NCBI GenBank assembly: GCA_024347235.1
Contig: AP025283.1
Location: 3,906,001 to 3,970,000 of the forward strand
Length of the DNA stretch: 64,000 nucleotides
DNA from: Aliamphritea spongicola
GTDB taxonomy: Bacteria; Pseudomonadota; Gammaproteobacteria; Pseudomonadales; Balneatricaceae
Reading direction: 5' to 3'
Shown: in pieces, positions 43,995 to 56,905 of the stretch
Position numbering within the stretch: position 1 is the stretch's first letter
Layout: each line of letters begins with the position of its first letter
The notes under the pieces: generated by a model
What the model was told of the DNA's origin: nothing
What the model saw: only the letters and a program-made list of their open reading frames with translations
Database searches by the model: none
Position numbers and translations under genes: made by a program

Positions 43995-45044
43995 TCACCC
44001 TTGTGCCACACTTTTATCCCGGCGCTGCAAAAACATCGCATCACCGTAACTGAAGAAACGGTATTTCTCTGCAACCGCTTCATGATATGCAGCCATCATG
44101 TTGTCGTAACCGGCAAAGGCAGACACCAGCATCAGCAGGGTTGATTCCGGCAAATGGAAGTTGGTCACCAGCACGTCAACGGTTTTGAACTCGTAGCCCG
44201 GGTAAATGAAGATATCGGTATCGCCAAAATACGGCGCAATCTCACCGTCACAGCTGGCGGTTTCCAGACAGCGCACACTGGTGGTGCCGATCGCTACCAC
44301 ACGGTTACCGCGGGCTTTAGCCGCTTTAACCGCCGCACAGACTTCCTCAGAGACTTCGATATATTCCGCATGCATTTTATGCTCGGCAATGGTATCCACC
44401 TTCACCGGACGGAAAGTCCCCGCCCCCACATGCAGCGTCACAAAGGCTTTTTCTACACCTTTGTCTGCCAGTTTGGCCAGCAGGGCATCGTCAAAGTGCA
44501 GACCGGCTGTCGGGGCTGCTACAGCACCGGGCTTTTCGTTGTAGACCGTCTGATAACGTTCCCGGTCAGACAGCTCGTCTTCACGCTTCATATAAGGTGG
44601 CAGCGGCATATGGCCAAACTGCTCCAGCGCTTCAATCAGGTTGCCTTCGGAAAGATCAAAACGCAGCTCAAACAGATCATCATGACGGCCAACCATGGTT
44701 GCCTTCAGGCCACCGTCCAGTGTCAGTTCCGCCCCTTCTTTCGGCGAACGGCTGGAACGGATATGCGCCAGTGCAGACTGTTCATCCAGCACCCGCTCGA
44801 TCAGCACTTCAATTTTGCCACCGGACGCTTTCTGGCCGAACATTCTGGCCGGAATCACCCGGGTATTATTGAAGATCACCAGATCCCCTTCGTTCAGCAG
44901 GTCCAGCACCTCATAAAAGTGCCGGTGCACCCGGTCACCACTGTTACCGTCAACACAGAGCAAACGGCTGGCAGTACGGTCAGCGAGGGGATAACGGGCG
45001 ATTAACTCATCGGGGAGTTCAAAATGGAAATCTTTAACCTGCAT
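43995..45044 (-). CDS. queA: QueA, second copy (intact)
   Basis: Full 349-residue frame from [20 protein letters not shown] to KSVAQG, close to the usual length for QueA. This copy establishes the start used for the broken first copy at 4709-5757. Confidence 0.97.
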   Translation of the reverse strand: MQVKDFHFELPDELIARYPLADRTASRLLCVDGNSGDRVHRHFYEVLDLLNEGDLVIFNNTRVIPARMFGQKASGGKIEVLIERVLDEQSALAHIRSSRSPKEGAELTLDGGLKATMVGRHDDLFELRFDLSEGNLIEALEQFGHMPLPPYMKREDELSDRERYQTVYNEKPGAVAAPTAGLHFDDALLAKLADKGVEKAFVTLHVGAGTFRPVKVDTIAEHKMHAEYIEVSEEVCAAVKAAKARGNRVVAIGTTSVRCLETASCDGEIAPYFGDTDIFIYPGYEFKTVDVLVTNFHLPESTLLMLVSAFAGYDNMMAAYHEAVAEKYRFFSYGDAMFLQRRDKSVAQG

Positions 45045-45197
45045 GGTGGGATCTGTCGGAACTGAAAAAGGACGGCTATCCTACCGGAAAACGAAGCATA
45101 TTTCAGCGCCCTCTGAAGGGAAATAGCACAATTAACCGGCCACAGCAGACCTGTACCCGGTTAATAACTGTTTCACTTGCTGAAACAGCCGGAACAA

Positions 45198-45612
45198 TCA
45201 GCCCGCCGGGGCAATAAACTCCGTCCGGATACCGCCTGGAATCAGACACATCATGTGGCGGAACGGTGCTTCTCCCAAGGCTTCCGGCGCAAACTCAATC
45301 GTCACATTATCCTGCTGCAACAGGCGCGCATGTAACGCATCCAGCGCTGCTGTATCCGCTACCGCCAGTGCCACGTGATGCAAGCCAATATTCTGTTGCC
45401 GGTTAAAACTGACCGGCGTCTCAGCCTTAGCCTGCCAGAGGGTAATCATTGTATGGCCATCGCTGACAAACACCGCCGGATAATCCGGCTTCTCCCCACC
45501 TTATTAAACCCAAGCACCCGCTGGAAAAATCGGCAGTTATCGCCAGCTCAGGCACAGTCAGCCCTAAATGATTTACACCGCGGGTCAGAGCCCCTTCAGA
45601 ATTACCGGTCAT
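45198..45612 (-). CDS. VOC-family protein, second copy (frameshifted)
   Basis: Identical to 5911-6325, including the same missing T near 45519. Confidence 0.85.
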
Positions 45613-45644
45613 ACTGCACTCCAGAGATATATTATTAATGTTAA

Positions 45645-45694
45645 TGAATAGATTTGTTCAGGTACAAAATACCATAACTGAACAGATCTGTTCA
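45645..45694. promoter_or_regulatory. Twin TetR operators, second copy
   Basis: TGAATAGATTTGTTCA at 45645-45660 and the perfect palindrome TGAACAGATCTGTTCA at 45679-45694. Confidence 0.8.
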
Positions 45695-45793
45695 TTTTTT
45701 ATAATAAATCCCCTCAACAGGGTAAGGAGAATACTGGAACCCCACGCCCGGCTGACATACACTCTGCCCATCGAAAATACAGCGGACCCGATA

Positions 45794-46354
45794 ATGGCCA
45801 GGGATAAACAACAACTTCTGATCGAAACATCATTACAGCTGTTTAACAGACACGGATTTCACGCTACCGGCATTGATACCATCATGGCGGTATCCGGTGT
45901 ATCTAAAACCACACTGTACAAATATTTCCGCAGTAAAGAACTGCTGATTCTGGCCGTACTGGAATACCGCCATCAGAATCTGGTGGAACTGTTTGATTCC
46001 ACCATTAAGACATCACGTGAAGCCCATCCACAGGAAAAAGACAGTTATCACCTGCATGCGTTTTTCGATGCGCTTCAGGAATGGTTTGAAGATGACAACT
46101 TCTTCGGCTGCAACTTCATTAATGCCAGCGCCGAATTTGCCGACAAAGATCACCCGGTACATCAGTACGCCTGCCGGCATAAGCACTGGTTACGGGATTG
46201 TCTGACAGAGTTGCTGGGTAATGCGGCGCTTGCCGATCAGGTAATGCTGCTGGTTGACGGTGCAATTGTGACTGCTCAGGTCCAGAGCGCGCCCCAGGCT
46301 GCCGAAACCGCACGACAGCTCGCTTGCCAGCTGTGTGGACTGCCTGCCCGCTGA
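45794..46354 (+). CDS. TetR-family regulator, second copy
   Basis: Identical 186-residue protein to 6507-7067, intact frame. Confidence 0.92.
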   Translation: MARDKQQLLIETSLQLFNRHGFHATGIDTIMAVSGVSKTTLYKYFRSKELLILAVLEYRHQNLVELFDSTIKTSREAHPQEKDSYHLHAFFDALQEWFEDDNFFGCNFINASAEFADKDHPVHQYACRHKHWLRDCLTELLGNAALADQVMLLVDGAIVTAQVQSAPQAAETARQLACQLCGLPAR

Positions 46355-46434
46355 GAACACTGCGAAACAATTTTTAGTTAACAGCCAGAATTTCAGCGGA
46401 AGGCTTTTTCGACCACAGCCGCCTGCTGCCCGAA

Positions 46435-46799
46435 CTACTCCAGCCCCGCCTGCAAATGCCCGCCGGGTAAAATAACCACCACCGCGTGCAGAGGCCGGTC
46501 AGATACGGCGGCAATGTTACCGGCCGATAATGTACGGCTGTAACCGACACCATCCTCCTGCCAGCTCAGGTTAGCCAGATTCCCTGCAACGCCCGCTCCG
46601 GAAAGCCCAGAGAACATTCACTGCCGGATAAGATGCTACTGCAGCTGACGACCTTACCTGTTTCGGGAATCTTCAGTTTCACCTCATAAACAACCTCTGA
46701 AGTACGGTTCTGGATAATCAGTTCATTGACGGTCTGGGGCTTCACCCCGCAGGCGGCCAGAGCGGCACAGGTAATGCACAGCAAGAAACGTGTAACCAT
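46435..46799 (-). CDS. Small predicted lipoprotein, second copy (frameshifted)
   Basis: Identical to 7149-7513, with the same internal indel. Confidence 0.7.
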
Positions 46800-46999
46800 A
46801 TGAATTTCCGGTGTTTAAATCAGTAAGACTTACCTTACAGTACCATAGCCCCAGAATAAAAATATGCCACCTTGCAGGTGCAAATGTGAGATCAGAAAAC
46901 TCCCCTGCGACAAACCGCCACGCGACAACAGGTCACATTTCCGGACACGTAACCGGTTGCTAAAGTGCCGCGCTTTCAGAGCCCGATACAGGAACAATC

Positions 47000-48390
47000 A
47001 TGTCGCCTTCATCTTTACAGCCAGCCCGCTACCGCGCCGCCTGGCGCTGGCATATGTATGCCGGCCTTTACGTCATTCCTTTCATGCTTATGCTCAGCCT
47101 CACCGGGCTGATCATGCTGCTGTATCAGCCGGTCATCGCTCCGGCATTGCACGGCAAACTGCTAACCGTTGAACCGGTCGCTTCCGAATACCTGAGCTGG
47201 CAAAGTCAGCTGAAGGCCATCACCGCAAAGTATCCACAGGCCACGGTTAACCAGTTTCGTTTACCGGAAACAGCAGAACAGAGCAGCCACTTCACAGTAA
47301 AAACCTCTGAGGGCGAAAACCGGAATGTCTATGTGAATCCGTACACCGGGGAAATATTGGGCAGTAATAGTAAAGATGGCAGCCTCTATGCGCTGGCGGA
47401 CGAAATACACGGGACGTTTTTGCTGGGTGAAACCGGCGACGCCCTTATCGAACTGGCGGCCGGATATACCCTGGTGCTGATACTGACAGGGCTGTTCATG
47501 TGGTGGCCCCGCCAGCAACAACACTGGTACCGGCTGTTTATTCCACAATTGAGCAAGAACGGACGCTCACTGTGGAAAGAACTGCACATCAGCACCGGCG
47601 CCTGGCTGGCACTGGCGCTGTTATTTCTGAGCATTACCGGCCTTTCATGGACAGGAATCTGGGGGCCAAAATCGTCCAGCCCTGGAACACCTTCCCTACC
47701 GGCGTATTTGGTGGTATTCCAACCTCAGACAAAACCCATGCCAGCCTGAATCCCGGAGTCATCGAAGAGATTCCCTGGAACCTTGAACAGGCCCCTTTAC
47801 CACTGTCTGGTTCTGCTGCCGGCACACAGGCAATTCCGGCAGGCACACCGGTTAATCTCGATACAGTGACCGGTTATGCACAGCAACTGGGTATGACATC
47901 CTTCCGGATCAACCTGCCCCGCTGGGAAGATGGCGTCTACTCCATTGTGGCCGCCACCATGAGTAAAGACCGTATTTCGCCGCTGGATGACCGCACCCTG
48001 CATATTGATCAGTACACCGGAAAACTGCTGATGGATATTCAGTTTCAGGACTACAGCCTGATAGCTAAAGCCATGGCGATCGGCATCCCCTTACATATGG
48101 GGCTCTGGGGAACAGCCAACCTGATACTCAACACAGTTATCTGTATGCTCACACTGTTCCTGTGCATCAGCGGCATCATCCTGTGGTGGAAAAGACGTCC
48201 CATCAAAGCAGGTGTCAGCCTGAATCCTCCGGCAGCGATTGAAGCCAAACGCTGGAATACCGCCCTGATCATCTGGGTAACGATTGGTGTCTGCTTCCCA
48301 CTCACAGGGGCAAGCCTGATTGCTATCTGGCTGCTGGAACAGATATTCAGCCACCTGTTTAAGCGCAAAGCTAAGCTGCAGCGCAGCTAA
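47000..48390 (+). CDS. PepSY transmembrane protein, second copy (frameshifted)
   Basis: Same as 7714-9102. The 3' end is correct here (FPLTGASLIAIWLLEQIFSH to KLQRS), while the lost G near 47670 is shared. Confidence 0.88.
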
Positions 48391-48479
48391 ACCGGCCGGG
48401 CAAACGCAACCTGCTGTTTGCCCGCGCTCTCTGCAAATACCTGAAACCCTGCGTTTTTCAGTTTATTTCTGTTTGCTGA

Positions 48480-48507
48480 TTGACGCCTAACAATGGATTC
48501 GTATAAT
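48480..48507 (+). promoter_or_regulatory. tRNA-Leu promoter, second copy
   Basis: TTGACG and TATAAT with 16-base spacing, as at 9194-9221. Confidence 0.85.
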
Positions 48508-48567
48508 ACCGGGCACTTGCTTACGCTCGGACATTTACCGGAATAAGTAAGTTGCGAAATGATATGT

Positions 48568-48652
48568 GCCGGTGTGGTGAAATTGGTATACACGACGGAT
48601 TCAAAATCCGTTGCCTTCGGGCGTGGCGGTTCAAGTCCGCCCACCGGTACCA
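48568..48652 (+). tRNA. tRNA-Leu (CAA), second copy
   Basis: Sequence identical to 9282-9366, including anticodon CAA and encoded CCA; the same terminator follows. Confidence 0.97.
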
Positions 48653-48714
48653 CTCAATTAAGCCTCGTTTCTCTTCGGGAGAGTCGGGGCTTTTTGTGCC
48701 TGTAAGAAAGATAA

Positions 48715-48796
48715 TTGGTATACACGACGGATTCGCTTTTCATAACATCTAGCGTTGCCTTCGGGCGTGGCGGTTCAAGTCCGCCCACCGGGGCCA
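48715..48796 (+). repeat. Degenerate tRNA-Leu, second copy
   Basis: Same as 9429-9510. Confidence 0.85.
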
Positions 48797-49098
48797 CTAA
48801 CTTAATCAAGTCATCGATTAAGTATTAAAGCCCTGTTCATAGGGTCTACAGAGAAGCGGAGCTTTGTAGCGACCGCTTTTGTGCCTGTAATTTCGGCTTC
48901 TGGTGCATACCTTATCCCATCTGTGCAATATCTATGCGTCACGACATCCAACGCAATACAACTAATAACTATTAGTTACTCTTTATCTACAATATCAGCT
49001 TAAAAAGTGAGACCACCAAATTCCCGATTAAAAACCAGGTCTTTCAGGTCAGCTTTGTGCCATTAGCGGACCTTGGAAATACGTGGCTAGAACGGAAG

Positions 49099-49326
49099 CT
49101 ATGCTTCATGCTCGTGACTAAACGTCGTTTCGCGACTTGCTCGACAAAACATAGAAAGCAACCTAGTAGTCAATTTTGGATGACTGAGATATAGTTCTGG
49201 TTGATGGGAGAAAGGAGTACCCGTATCAGAGTCTGTGATATTTCTGCGCAATGCAGGTAGTTCAGGCGGGTATTCAGGATGAACACTACTAATCCTTTTC
49301 CTCTCTGGCAGCCCTTGCCCTCGCAA
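49099..49326 (-). pseudogene. Possible relic of a small mobile-element protein
   Basis: A 75-codon open frame reading SSVHPEYPPELPALRRNI then DTGTPFSHQPELY. I recall the HPEYPP-LP-LRR-I phrase from short uncharacterised proteins of mobile elements, but cannot verify it. The equivalent frame in the first copy (about 9813-10041) is interrupted by an extra T. No ribosome-binding site is obvious. Confidence 0.4.
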
Positions 49327-49398
49327 ATCGAGCCATAGACTCCTACTACTTTCTGCCTCTTCGGTACATAGCTTTTCTACCCATGAATTTAAAATGTA

Positions 49399-49442
49399 CC
49401 TTACAAGGTAGCAAAGCTTGCAAGCTTTTAAACCTTGTAAGG
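49399..49442. repeat. Long palindrome upstream of cassette 1, second copy
   Basis: CCTTACAAGGT and ACCTTGTAAGG are perfect 11-base arms around AAGCTTGCAAGCTT, itself self-complementary. This version is more complete than that at 10114-10155. Confidence 0.75.
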
Positions 49443-49487
49443 GTGGACCATTAAATTGTTAAGTGAATAGAGAAAGGAATCTTATCT

Positions 49488-50412
49488 ATGATTATCAATA
49501 AAAAGAGAATCAGAACGCTTGGTGCATACACAAAAGGATTAGAAGAAGGACAACCTATAGTTGTGAGCGTTGGTATTTCAGATATTGATAGTGACGCAGC
49601 TATAGATATTGGACTTAGTCCTGATTTTTCTCCAGGGAAGTTGTCCTTCCAAGAGCTGTCGGCAACATCACTAAATTCAATGCCGAAGGCAAAGAAATCC
49701 CACAAAAGGACGAACCAAAGGAAACGCACTATAGACAGCAAGAATGGACTTGGAAAGAGTTCAGAGGTAGATACGACTTCGAGGAAAAGTCAAAAATTGT
49801 AGACATCCCATACGAGCGTTATCCCAGAGAATATATAGAGCCCCCGCTGTCGAGTTGAATATAGCGACAAATTCTAACAGTGAAAAATTTATCATTTCAG
49901 ATCCAGTAGAATTTACATCGGAGAACGATGATCTTCTGGTTCATATAATCAACCTATTTTTGGAAATATTTGGGCATTGTGAGATCAGGAGTGAGAACCT
50001 TGATTCTATTATTCGTGCTCCTCTTCGTAAGCTAAATTGGGATGTCCTTCCTCCAGGGAAGAAGCCTTGGGGCGAGCTAAAGCCACTTGTACGTGAGGCT
50101 ACAGGTAATCTTTCGGATGGAAACAAAGTGGTTATTGATAAGCGCCTAGAATCCATCAATGTACATGAACCTGACTTCGTTGCAGTAGGTAGAGCAGGGT
50201 TTTCAGGGTACTTGATCTTTGGTTTTCCTGAAAAGAATCTATACATTCTGGAAAGCACGCAAACAAACAACGCTACATACGTTATAGAAAATAATTGGGA
50301 AGTTTTGTCTGGGTTAACTAAAGCTGAAATTTTAGAGAATAACCTACATAAAGAACGGGTTTTCCACAGAGAGAGCTGGTTTAATGAAATTAATAGAGTT
50401 TTGTGTGGATGA
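49488..50412 (+). CDS. Cassette 1 protein, second copy (frameshifted)
   Basis: Best version of the ~306-residue protein: the N-terminal MIINKKRIRTLGAYTKG is in frame and the middle reads QQEWTWKEFRGRYDFEE. The two shared breaks near 49665 and 49845 remain. The C-terminal 185 codons are open from 49855 to 50412 and end WFNEINRVLCG. If the break at 49845 were real, a second overlapping gene would start at the TTG at 49855; I favour one gene because restoring a single C in a C-run joins the frames. Confidence 0.75.
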
Positions 50413-50415
50413 ATC

Positions 50416-50472
50416 ACTTAACAAAAACAGTCAGTTGACACGCGATGCGCTCAACTGCTGTAAGCGTTAGGC
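50416..50472 (+). other. attC site 1, second copy
   Basis: Identical 57 bases to 11123-11179: ACTTAAC ... GTTAGGC with the imperfect palindrome between. Confidence 0.9.
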
Positions 50473-50488
50473 TCCCAGGAGGGTAAAA

Positions 50489-51348
50489 ATGAGTGAAACT
50501 GCGGGTACGATTATAAAGCTACTGGCAGCCCTTACTTCACCAAAGGCATGCGTTAAGTACATAACAGTTGCAGTGGCTTTATTGATCTCCTGGAAATACC
50601 TTGAGCCAGTTATCTCAGAGACTCAAATATCCAAAGAACAATTATCAATTGTCCTGCTCCTACTTGGTGTAGGGTGTGGCTCACTTGTAGGACAAGCAGT
50701 ATCCTGGGCTACTGAGTTCTTATGGAAACAGCATAAGTCAAAAAGAAGCGGCGCTTGAACAAGAGATGGAATTAGAAGAAGCCAAGCGTGAAAGAATTGA
50801 GAAAGAAGAAAAGGAAAAGTTGCTATTAACAAAGATTAAAAGTTCGTTTGAGCATCTACATTTCGAACAGAAAGCCACCTTAAGAAAGTTAACTCTAAAA
50901 ATGAAACTCTAGATATGTCTGAGTTAAATAACTCAGCACTAGAGAAAAATGGGTACATTCAAAGACTAGTACATGTCAGGATTACAGATTACATGACCCA
51001 AATTAATCCCCTGATCAGTAATTTCATTAAAGAACAATGGTCAGCCGAAAAAGAATCAAAGGTAAAATCGTTCCTAGAATATAACGATCATGCAGAGAAA
51101 TTGCTTGAGTTACTTGAGGAAGATAATCAGGACAAGGACTTTCCTGTTGATAAAGAAGTTCTAAAAAGCACTTCACATTACTCAGAGGGTGTTCGGGGGC
51201 AAGATGACGATAGAGAAAATAGCACAGGCTATTGGCTGTGGTTCGAGGACTATCTCTTAGAGGAGTTCGAGAAAAAACTGGAAAATCGTATGTTGATGAA
51301 GCTTTTATTTCCTTACAGAGAATTACTGACGATGAAGTCACAGCCTAA
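50489..51348 (+). CDS. Cassette 2 SieB-like membrane protein, second copy (frameshifted)
   Basis: Same as 11196-12053. The middle part (NPLISNFIKEQWSAEKESKV to DKEVLKSTSHYSEGV) is in frame here but not in the first copy. A shorter A-run near 51280 sends the frame past the natural TAA at 51346, through the attC, to 51412; the first copy keeps the proper ending EKKTGKSYVDEAFISLQ then DDEVTA. Confidence 0.75.
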
Positions 51349-51414
51349 CAAGCGCATGTTGTCGGACTGTTTTTCCGCTGCGCTCCAAACCAGCCGCAAA
51401 TGCGGGCGTTAATG
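51343..51414 (+). other. attC site 2, second copy
   Basis: Identical to 12048-12119. Confidence 0.8.
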
Positions 51415-51522
51415 ACCGATATGTGTCGTTAGCAGACCTTCTGTAAGAGATGATTGAGTCCGCTTTTGGCACAAAGCTACCCTCGTGCTCATCCGTAACT
51501 ATTCCTTTTTCAATCATATATA

Positions 51523-51553
51523 AAAACCCCGGATATCTAATTCCGGAGGTTTT
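51523..51553 (+). promoter_or_regulatory. Shine-Dalgarno-sequestering hairpin, second copy
   Basis: Same stem with bulged A as at 12228-12258, directly before the ATG at 51554. Confidence 0.7.
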
Positions 51554-52317
51554 ATGAGCAAGAAATTCAATCCCACCAACGACCGTATCCGGTCTTTACC
51601 CGCCAACGATAAATCATCTTCATCCACTGAACTTGAAGTTACAGATACGGAATTAACCGGGCTGAAATGTCTATCAGGGAAATCTGGTAATAAACGCTTC
51701 CTGCTGCGCTATACCTTCAATGGCCGTAAACGCAGCATCAATCTTGGCCGCTTTCCTGATATCGATGTAGCTGCAGCACGTAAAGCTATTCGCAGCTATA
51801 GAGCTATGCTCGCTAAAGGCAGAGACCCTAAAGGTGAACAGGAAGTACAGCAGCAAATACCGACCGTAAGCGAGTTCTTCTGGCATACATTTCTGCCTCT
51901 TCAGAAGAAGCACAAGAAAACCTGGAAGTCTGACATTGAACGTTTCAAGTTACATATTGAGCCCCTGATCGGTCATCTCAGATATACCGACCTTAAAACC
52001 ACACATGTTCAGCAGATTCAGCTGAAACTTAATGAACCAACTAAAGATCGTCCAGCCTACGCCAACGCAACCTGTAACCGTGTATTAGCCGTACTGAAGA
52101 GCATGGGTCAATTCGCTGTACGCTTCGACATTGTCCCTGTAAATGAGGCAATGAAGATCAAACTGCTAAAAGAAGATAACGTACGCACTCGTTTTCTGGA
52201 TGCAGGAAAGATGAAGGCGCTGATTCGCGAAGCTCTCGCCTATAAACGTACCCCTAAATCGATGCGTTTATCGCCATTCCGGCGCTCTCTGGCACCCGTA
52301 ACAGCGAAATGCTGAAC
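51554..52317 (+). pseudogene. Truncated tyrosine recombinase, second copy
   Basis: Same as 12259-13020. Here two extra bases restore the junction ALSGTRNSEMLN in the frame of IAIPAL, showing the first catalytic Arg clearly, but the rest of the catalytic domain is equally absent. Confidence 0.88.
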
Positions 52318-53286
52318 GGTATTGAGGAGCCGTATCGAGCGGTTTCAGTCACTACTGATGGTTTCCTGACTAATGCGCCATTAAACAGGATCAGAATGGA
52401 TGGCCCAGCATGTCAGTACTTCCGAGAGTTGTATCGACATATAGACACACAAGGCGAAGATATTCTGGAAGAAAAATCGCGCTTATCAGATTATCGTGGC
52501 CAAAACTCGTTGGCAGGCTACAGTTCTTAAAGCAGCAGGCTGGGAATAAAAGAAGGTAACGGCCAAAGCAGGTATTAAAGTACCGAGCTACGAAGACGAT
52601 CATAATGAATATTTCGTTATGCTTTATCTAGAACGCCACCCAGGTGAAAAACAGATGCAAGCTCTCTCACCTCTACACGTGAAATGATGCTCTATAACAA
52701 AGATCTGCTCATGAACCACCGAATGCAGAACATGAATCTCGAACCAGACTGCAAGCGGCGTCTCATTAATCCACGAATGATTCCTGTACTGGATCGTATG
52801 CATGTAGCTTGTGACTCAGAGCCACACCAGGCTTTGGAAGAAGGTGACTATTACCGCACTGTTCGATAGCTGGAGGGCTAACGATAACTGCTTAAAAGAG
52901 CTCGAAGACTGGGATGAATGGGAAGAGTACATCGAATCTTCAATCGCAAAGCGACATAGCAAGATGCGTTTGCAGGACGGTGAAAAGTCTGACGGTATAC
53001 TGTGCCGAAACTTCCTTCGCGCCTATGCTCGCGAGTCCCACGGCCTTAAGCGCAAGATGAAAAACGCCGAACTCATAGAATGGCTGAATTCAAATGGTTC
53101 CTCTGCCAAGCACAGTCACGTTAGCGGGGGTAAACGTGCAAAGATGTACTGGGCACAGCTCCTATAACCAAGCGCACTGTTGCGCTTCTGGAGCGCATTC
53201 TGGGCGAATTCCCAAATTTCCAATACGAGCCTTTCTTCAATCATGATCGCCTGTCAGAGCTTCATACACGACTTTCTGAGGTTTAA
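52318..53286 (+). pseudogene. Mobile-element gene relic fused to the integrase, second copy
   Basis: Same as 13021-13988. The segment LKRKMKNAELIEWLNSNG to GGKRAKMYWAQLL is in frame here. The TAA after AAGWE and the other breaks are shared. Confidence 0.65.
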
Positions 53287-53473
53287 TCCCTTTACTCTGC
53301 CCGTGCTGACTCTGTCAGCACAACATTTTTCTCACTTTTCACATTAAAATTCACCCTAGACTGAAGTTGAGGGCTACTAACTATTCATAAATGATAAAGA
53401 TACTTCGGTTTGACACCCTATACCTGCGAGACTAGGTTTAACCTAATAATTTCACAACTGAATTGTAGCCCCC

Positions 53474-56400
53474 ATGCCCCAGATATCGTTATTTTTATTG
53501 CCTACACATTATTGCTAACTTTATTTTACAGTTCAGGCAATGCTTTAGCGGTTGAAACAAAAGCCGACATAACCGCCCCTGAAAAGCTGCAAAGACACAT
53601 GATTTATACAGCCAACGCTAAATATTTCATTAATACAAACCGCAGTTATGAAACATTGATATTAATTAAATACGCTAATGAGTGGCACAAGCAAAACCCA
53701 GGAGCCAATTCATCTGAATTAATGAAAGCAGTGAACACAGTAAAAGACCAGCACGCTGACATGATAAAAATCATACGGGAATTTTGATTTAAACAATACC
53801 TTACAGGCTAAAGCGGCTTATTCATTGATAAATATTATAAAGGGCGACTCTGAGAACAGCATGAAGGGAGTGATCGCCGAGGAAATAACAAAATGGTGGT
53901 ATGAAATGGGCAACACTATTATGTCTCCAACAAATCAGATCATAGCCCAAGCAAACCTCTACTCAAACTTTTTAAACACAAATAAGTTACTTGAGAATAC
54001 TTTGGCAGAGTCATTGCAAAATGCTGAAGACAGTACTGACTTTGAAGTTGCATTTGATCGCCTTTTCTCTCGTGAGTTTGGCGCTAACATTAAAGACAGT
54101 GCAGAAGACATTATCAATAACAACCCTATTTTCTCAACACACTTGGACGTCAAAACTCTAATCAAGAAAATGAACGCCGGCGAATTAACCGATAAAGAAC
54201 TACTAAATTTATCAAGTGACATCAAAAAAGTAATCACAAAAAAACTGATAATATAATTTCAAAACTTGAGAGTAATTCAGAAATACTGACCGGGATCGAA
54301 GCTTATATAGATAATATAAAATCCAATGAATCAAAACGGATCAATCGTGAAAAAGATAATCTTGAACTAGAAGGCTATCGAGCAAATATATATATACTAA
54401 GCACGTTAATGAATGCTCTCGGAATTGAAGGTACACCACAACTGACAGCTACACTTGATGCCGGTCTTGACATCGCTCAACTACTCTCAGACTACGACCA
54501 CAATAGAGAGCTGTCCAGTTTTGCTGCTAATTCAATTATAGCAGGAGGAATAGTCTCAACCGCAATTACCTTGGTTGGTGCATTTTCAGAACCGAAAGCA
54601 ACGACTGACCAGTTAATTCTCGAGAATATAGCCTCTTTATCTCGCCAAATAGAAAGCTTCAGAGTTGAAGTACATAATAGGTTCAATTATATAGATGATA
54701 GATTAAATAATATTTTGATGATGACTTCAAAAACTTTTTAAACATGCGAGATGAGCTATCGCAAATAAATTATCTTAGCCAAAGGACTCTGGAACGCACT
54801 CTGAGAATCGAACAAAAACTACAATTCTATGCAGAAAGACAATCAGCTCTTTTTCGTGAGAAGTTCTATGTAGATGAAGAAAGGATGATAAATAAATGCT
54901 ATCGGCTAAAATCTGATATCCCGGCCGCTAAGCCCACTGAAACTCAATTCGATGATTGTCTAGACCATTTTAAAACCACTGCTAAAACTGTTTCTCAATT
55001 AACTGGATTCGACCTTACATCTGACACTCAATTTAACCTTTATTCCAAAGCATGGTCTCAGACTCCTCTGCATGCCCCCTACAGCAGAATCATTAAAGAA
55101 CTGGACTATATTTTTCAGAGGATAAGACAAACTTAGCGTATTCTTCTATCAACCAAGGCGTGTTTTTGTCAGCACTTTCCTCTTATATGTTAACGTTAAA
55201 TACATGGCCCATATTAAGGCAGAAAGTTAATAAGTCAGCGTTGGCAGATTTCAAACATTTGATGACTCAGATCGACGAACAACAGGCAACGTTATACAAA
55301 GGTACAGAACACTGGAATTTGGCCAAAGTTGCAAAAGCTATTTGGCTCTGCTTGAGGCAATAGAAACACAGCTCTATGAAATCGCCCTGACTACAACAGA
55401 AGTAAACCTCTCTGGCTATGGCTTTAATTATCAGCTGTTTTTAGATGAGCAGCACAAGCTGCAAAATAATGAAGTTCTCTTGTCCGATTTCTCAGAGTTT
55501 GGTCTCTGTGGAGAATCCTGGGGCTACTCCAATGACACACAATATGAAATTGTTACCGCTTTAAATGGAGATTTATATGATGAAGAATATAATTTTCAAC
55601 TATCAAACTTTCCATATCTAGCGACTCCAGATGAGCTATTAAAAAGAATCGAACATATAGATAAGACACAAGGACTAAACCCTATTTCCAACAACCCACA
55701 GGAGTTAGAACTGTGTTATGAATTTGAAACAAACTGGTCATGCAAAGACAATATAGAAATAACAGAATATGATTTCGAGGGTGAACCAATAGATTTCATT
55801 GGGTACTGTTTACCTTACTACGGGCCCGCCCTATATATCAATTTTATTAAAGATAACACCCCGATATTTTATACAGAGCATAAGATACATAAAAATATAG
55901 TATACAAAACTCCCCTCCTTATAAATTAGATGTTGGCTCTGAATCAATCAATCTACATAATACCGCCATATCAGACCTTGACAATAGACTGGATGAAATA
56001 CTGAAAAGTTTAATGCAAGACATGAGTAAAAACGATAAGTTTACTGATGATAGATATTGAGTAAGGCAATTCTGGACAACAACTTTTCATATCGACTTAA
56101 AGAAGCTAGAGAACACTACCTTTCAAGTATTAACAAAACTTTCAAATTAGACTCAGAGCTAAGAAGAAATATTGTCATGGCAACATACTTTCAAAATGTT
56201 CTTATAAGACTGATGCACACAGAGGAGAGCTTAGTTATAGCAAAAGAAATACCTGAACTAATTTTATTCTCGAATCCTCACGAGCTACCTGATCTTTGGG
56301 GTCTGAGCAAGCTTATAGAAAGCAATGCAGCAATCATACACATGGATAACAATATAAATAATTCATTTAACCCCATCAGATTTATAAGTTTACCCATTAA

Positions 56401-56586
56401 CAGTGACATATTATATCCCACATCCGAAAACCTATTTAATCCTGAGATAATAAGAAACCTAATAAGACAACTAGAGTCTTATAACTTCAATGAATTACCT
56501 ATAAAATCCTTAATCTCCATTAAAATTAAATTCGATATTGAAACAATGGAAGAGAAGCTTTCGCCAAACTAAAACATAAAAAGTGA
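53474..56586 (+). CDS. Very large secreted coiled-coil protein, second copy (frameshifted)
   Basis: Same ~1,036-residue product as 14175-17281. Here the joins STLMNALGIEGTPQL and CGESWGYSNDTQYEI are in frame, which supports reading the segments as one gene. A lost G near 56060 and two extra bases near 56560 are private to this copy. Confidence 0.7.
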
Positions 56587-56905
56587 AATTATTTGAGAAA
56601 ACTAATAACAAGTAGTAATCAAAGCAACTTTTAACTGTTTAATAACCTTCATTGAATCGTCCAGTTTTAGTAGATACTTTTATATCTCACCACTTACGAA
56701 AAACATAGAATATGCAGATTAAAAACCCACCAAAATCTATTGATACTATCTAAAATACATCAACCTCTTGTTATTAGAAAAGCTATAATTCAGTCCTGCC
56801 TTCCGGTTTTTCTGCTGAGCAAGACATATATATGGCGTAACCTTCCTATTATCATCTCTTTTAGCCTTCCGTATACCTGTTTCCCAGCATACAGACAGAC
56901 TTATC

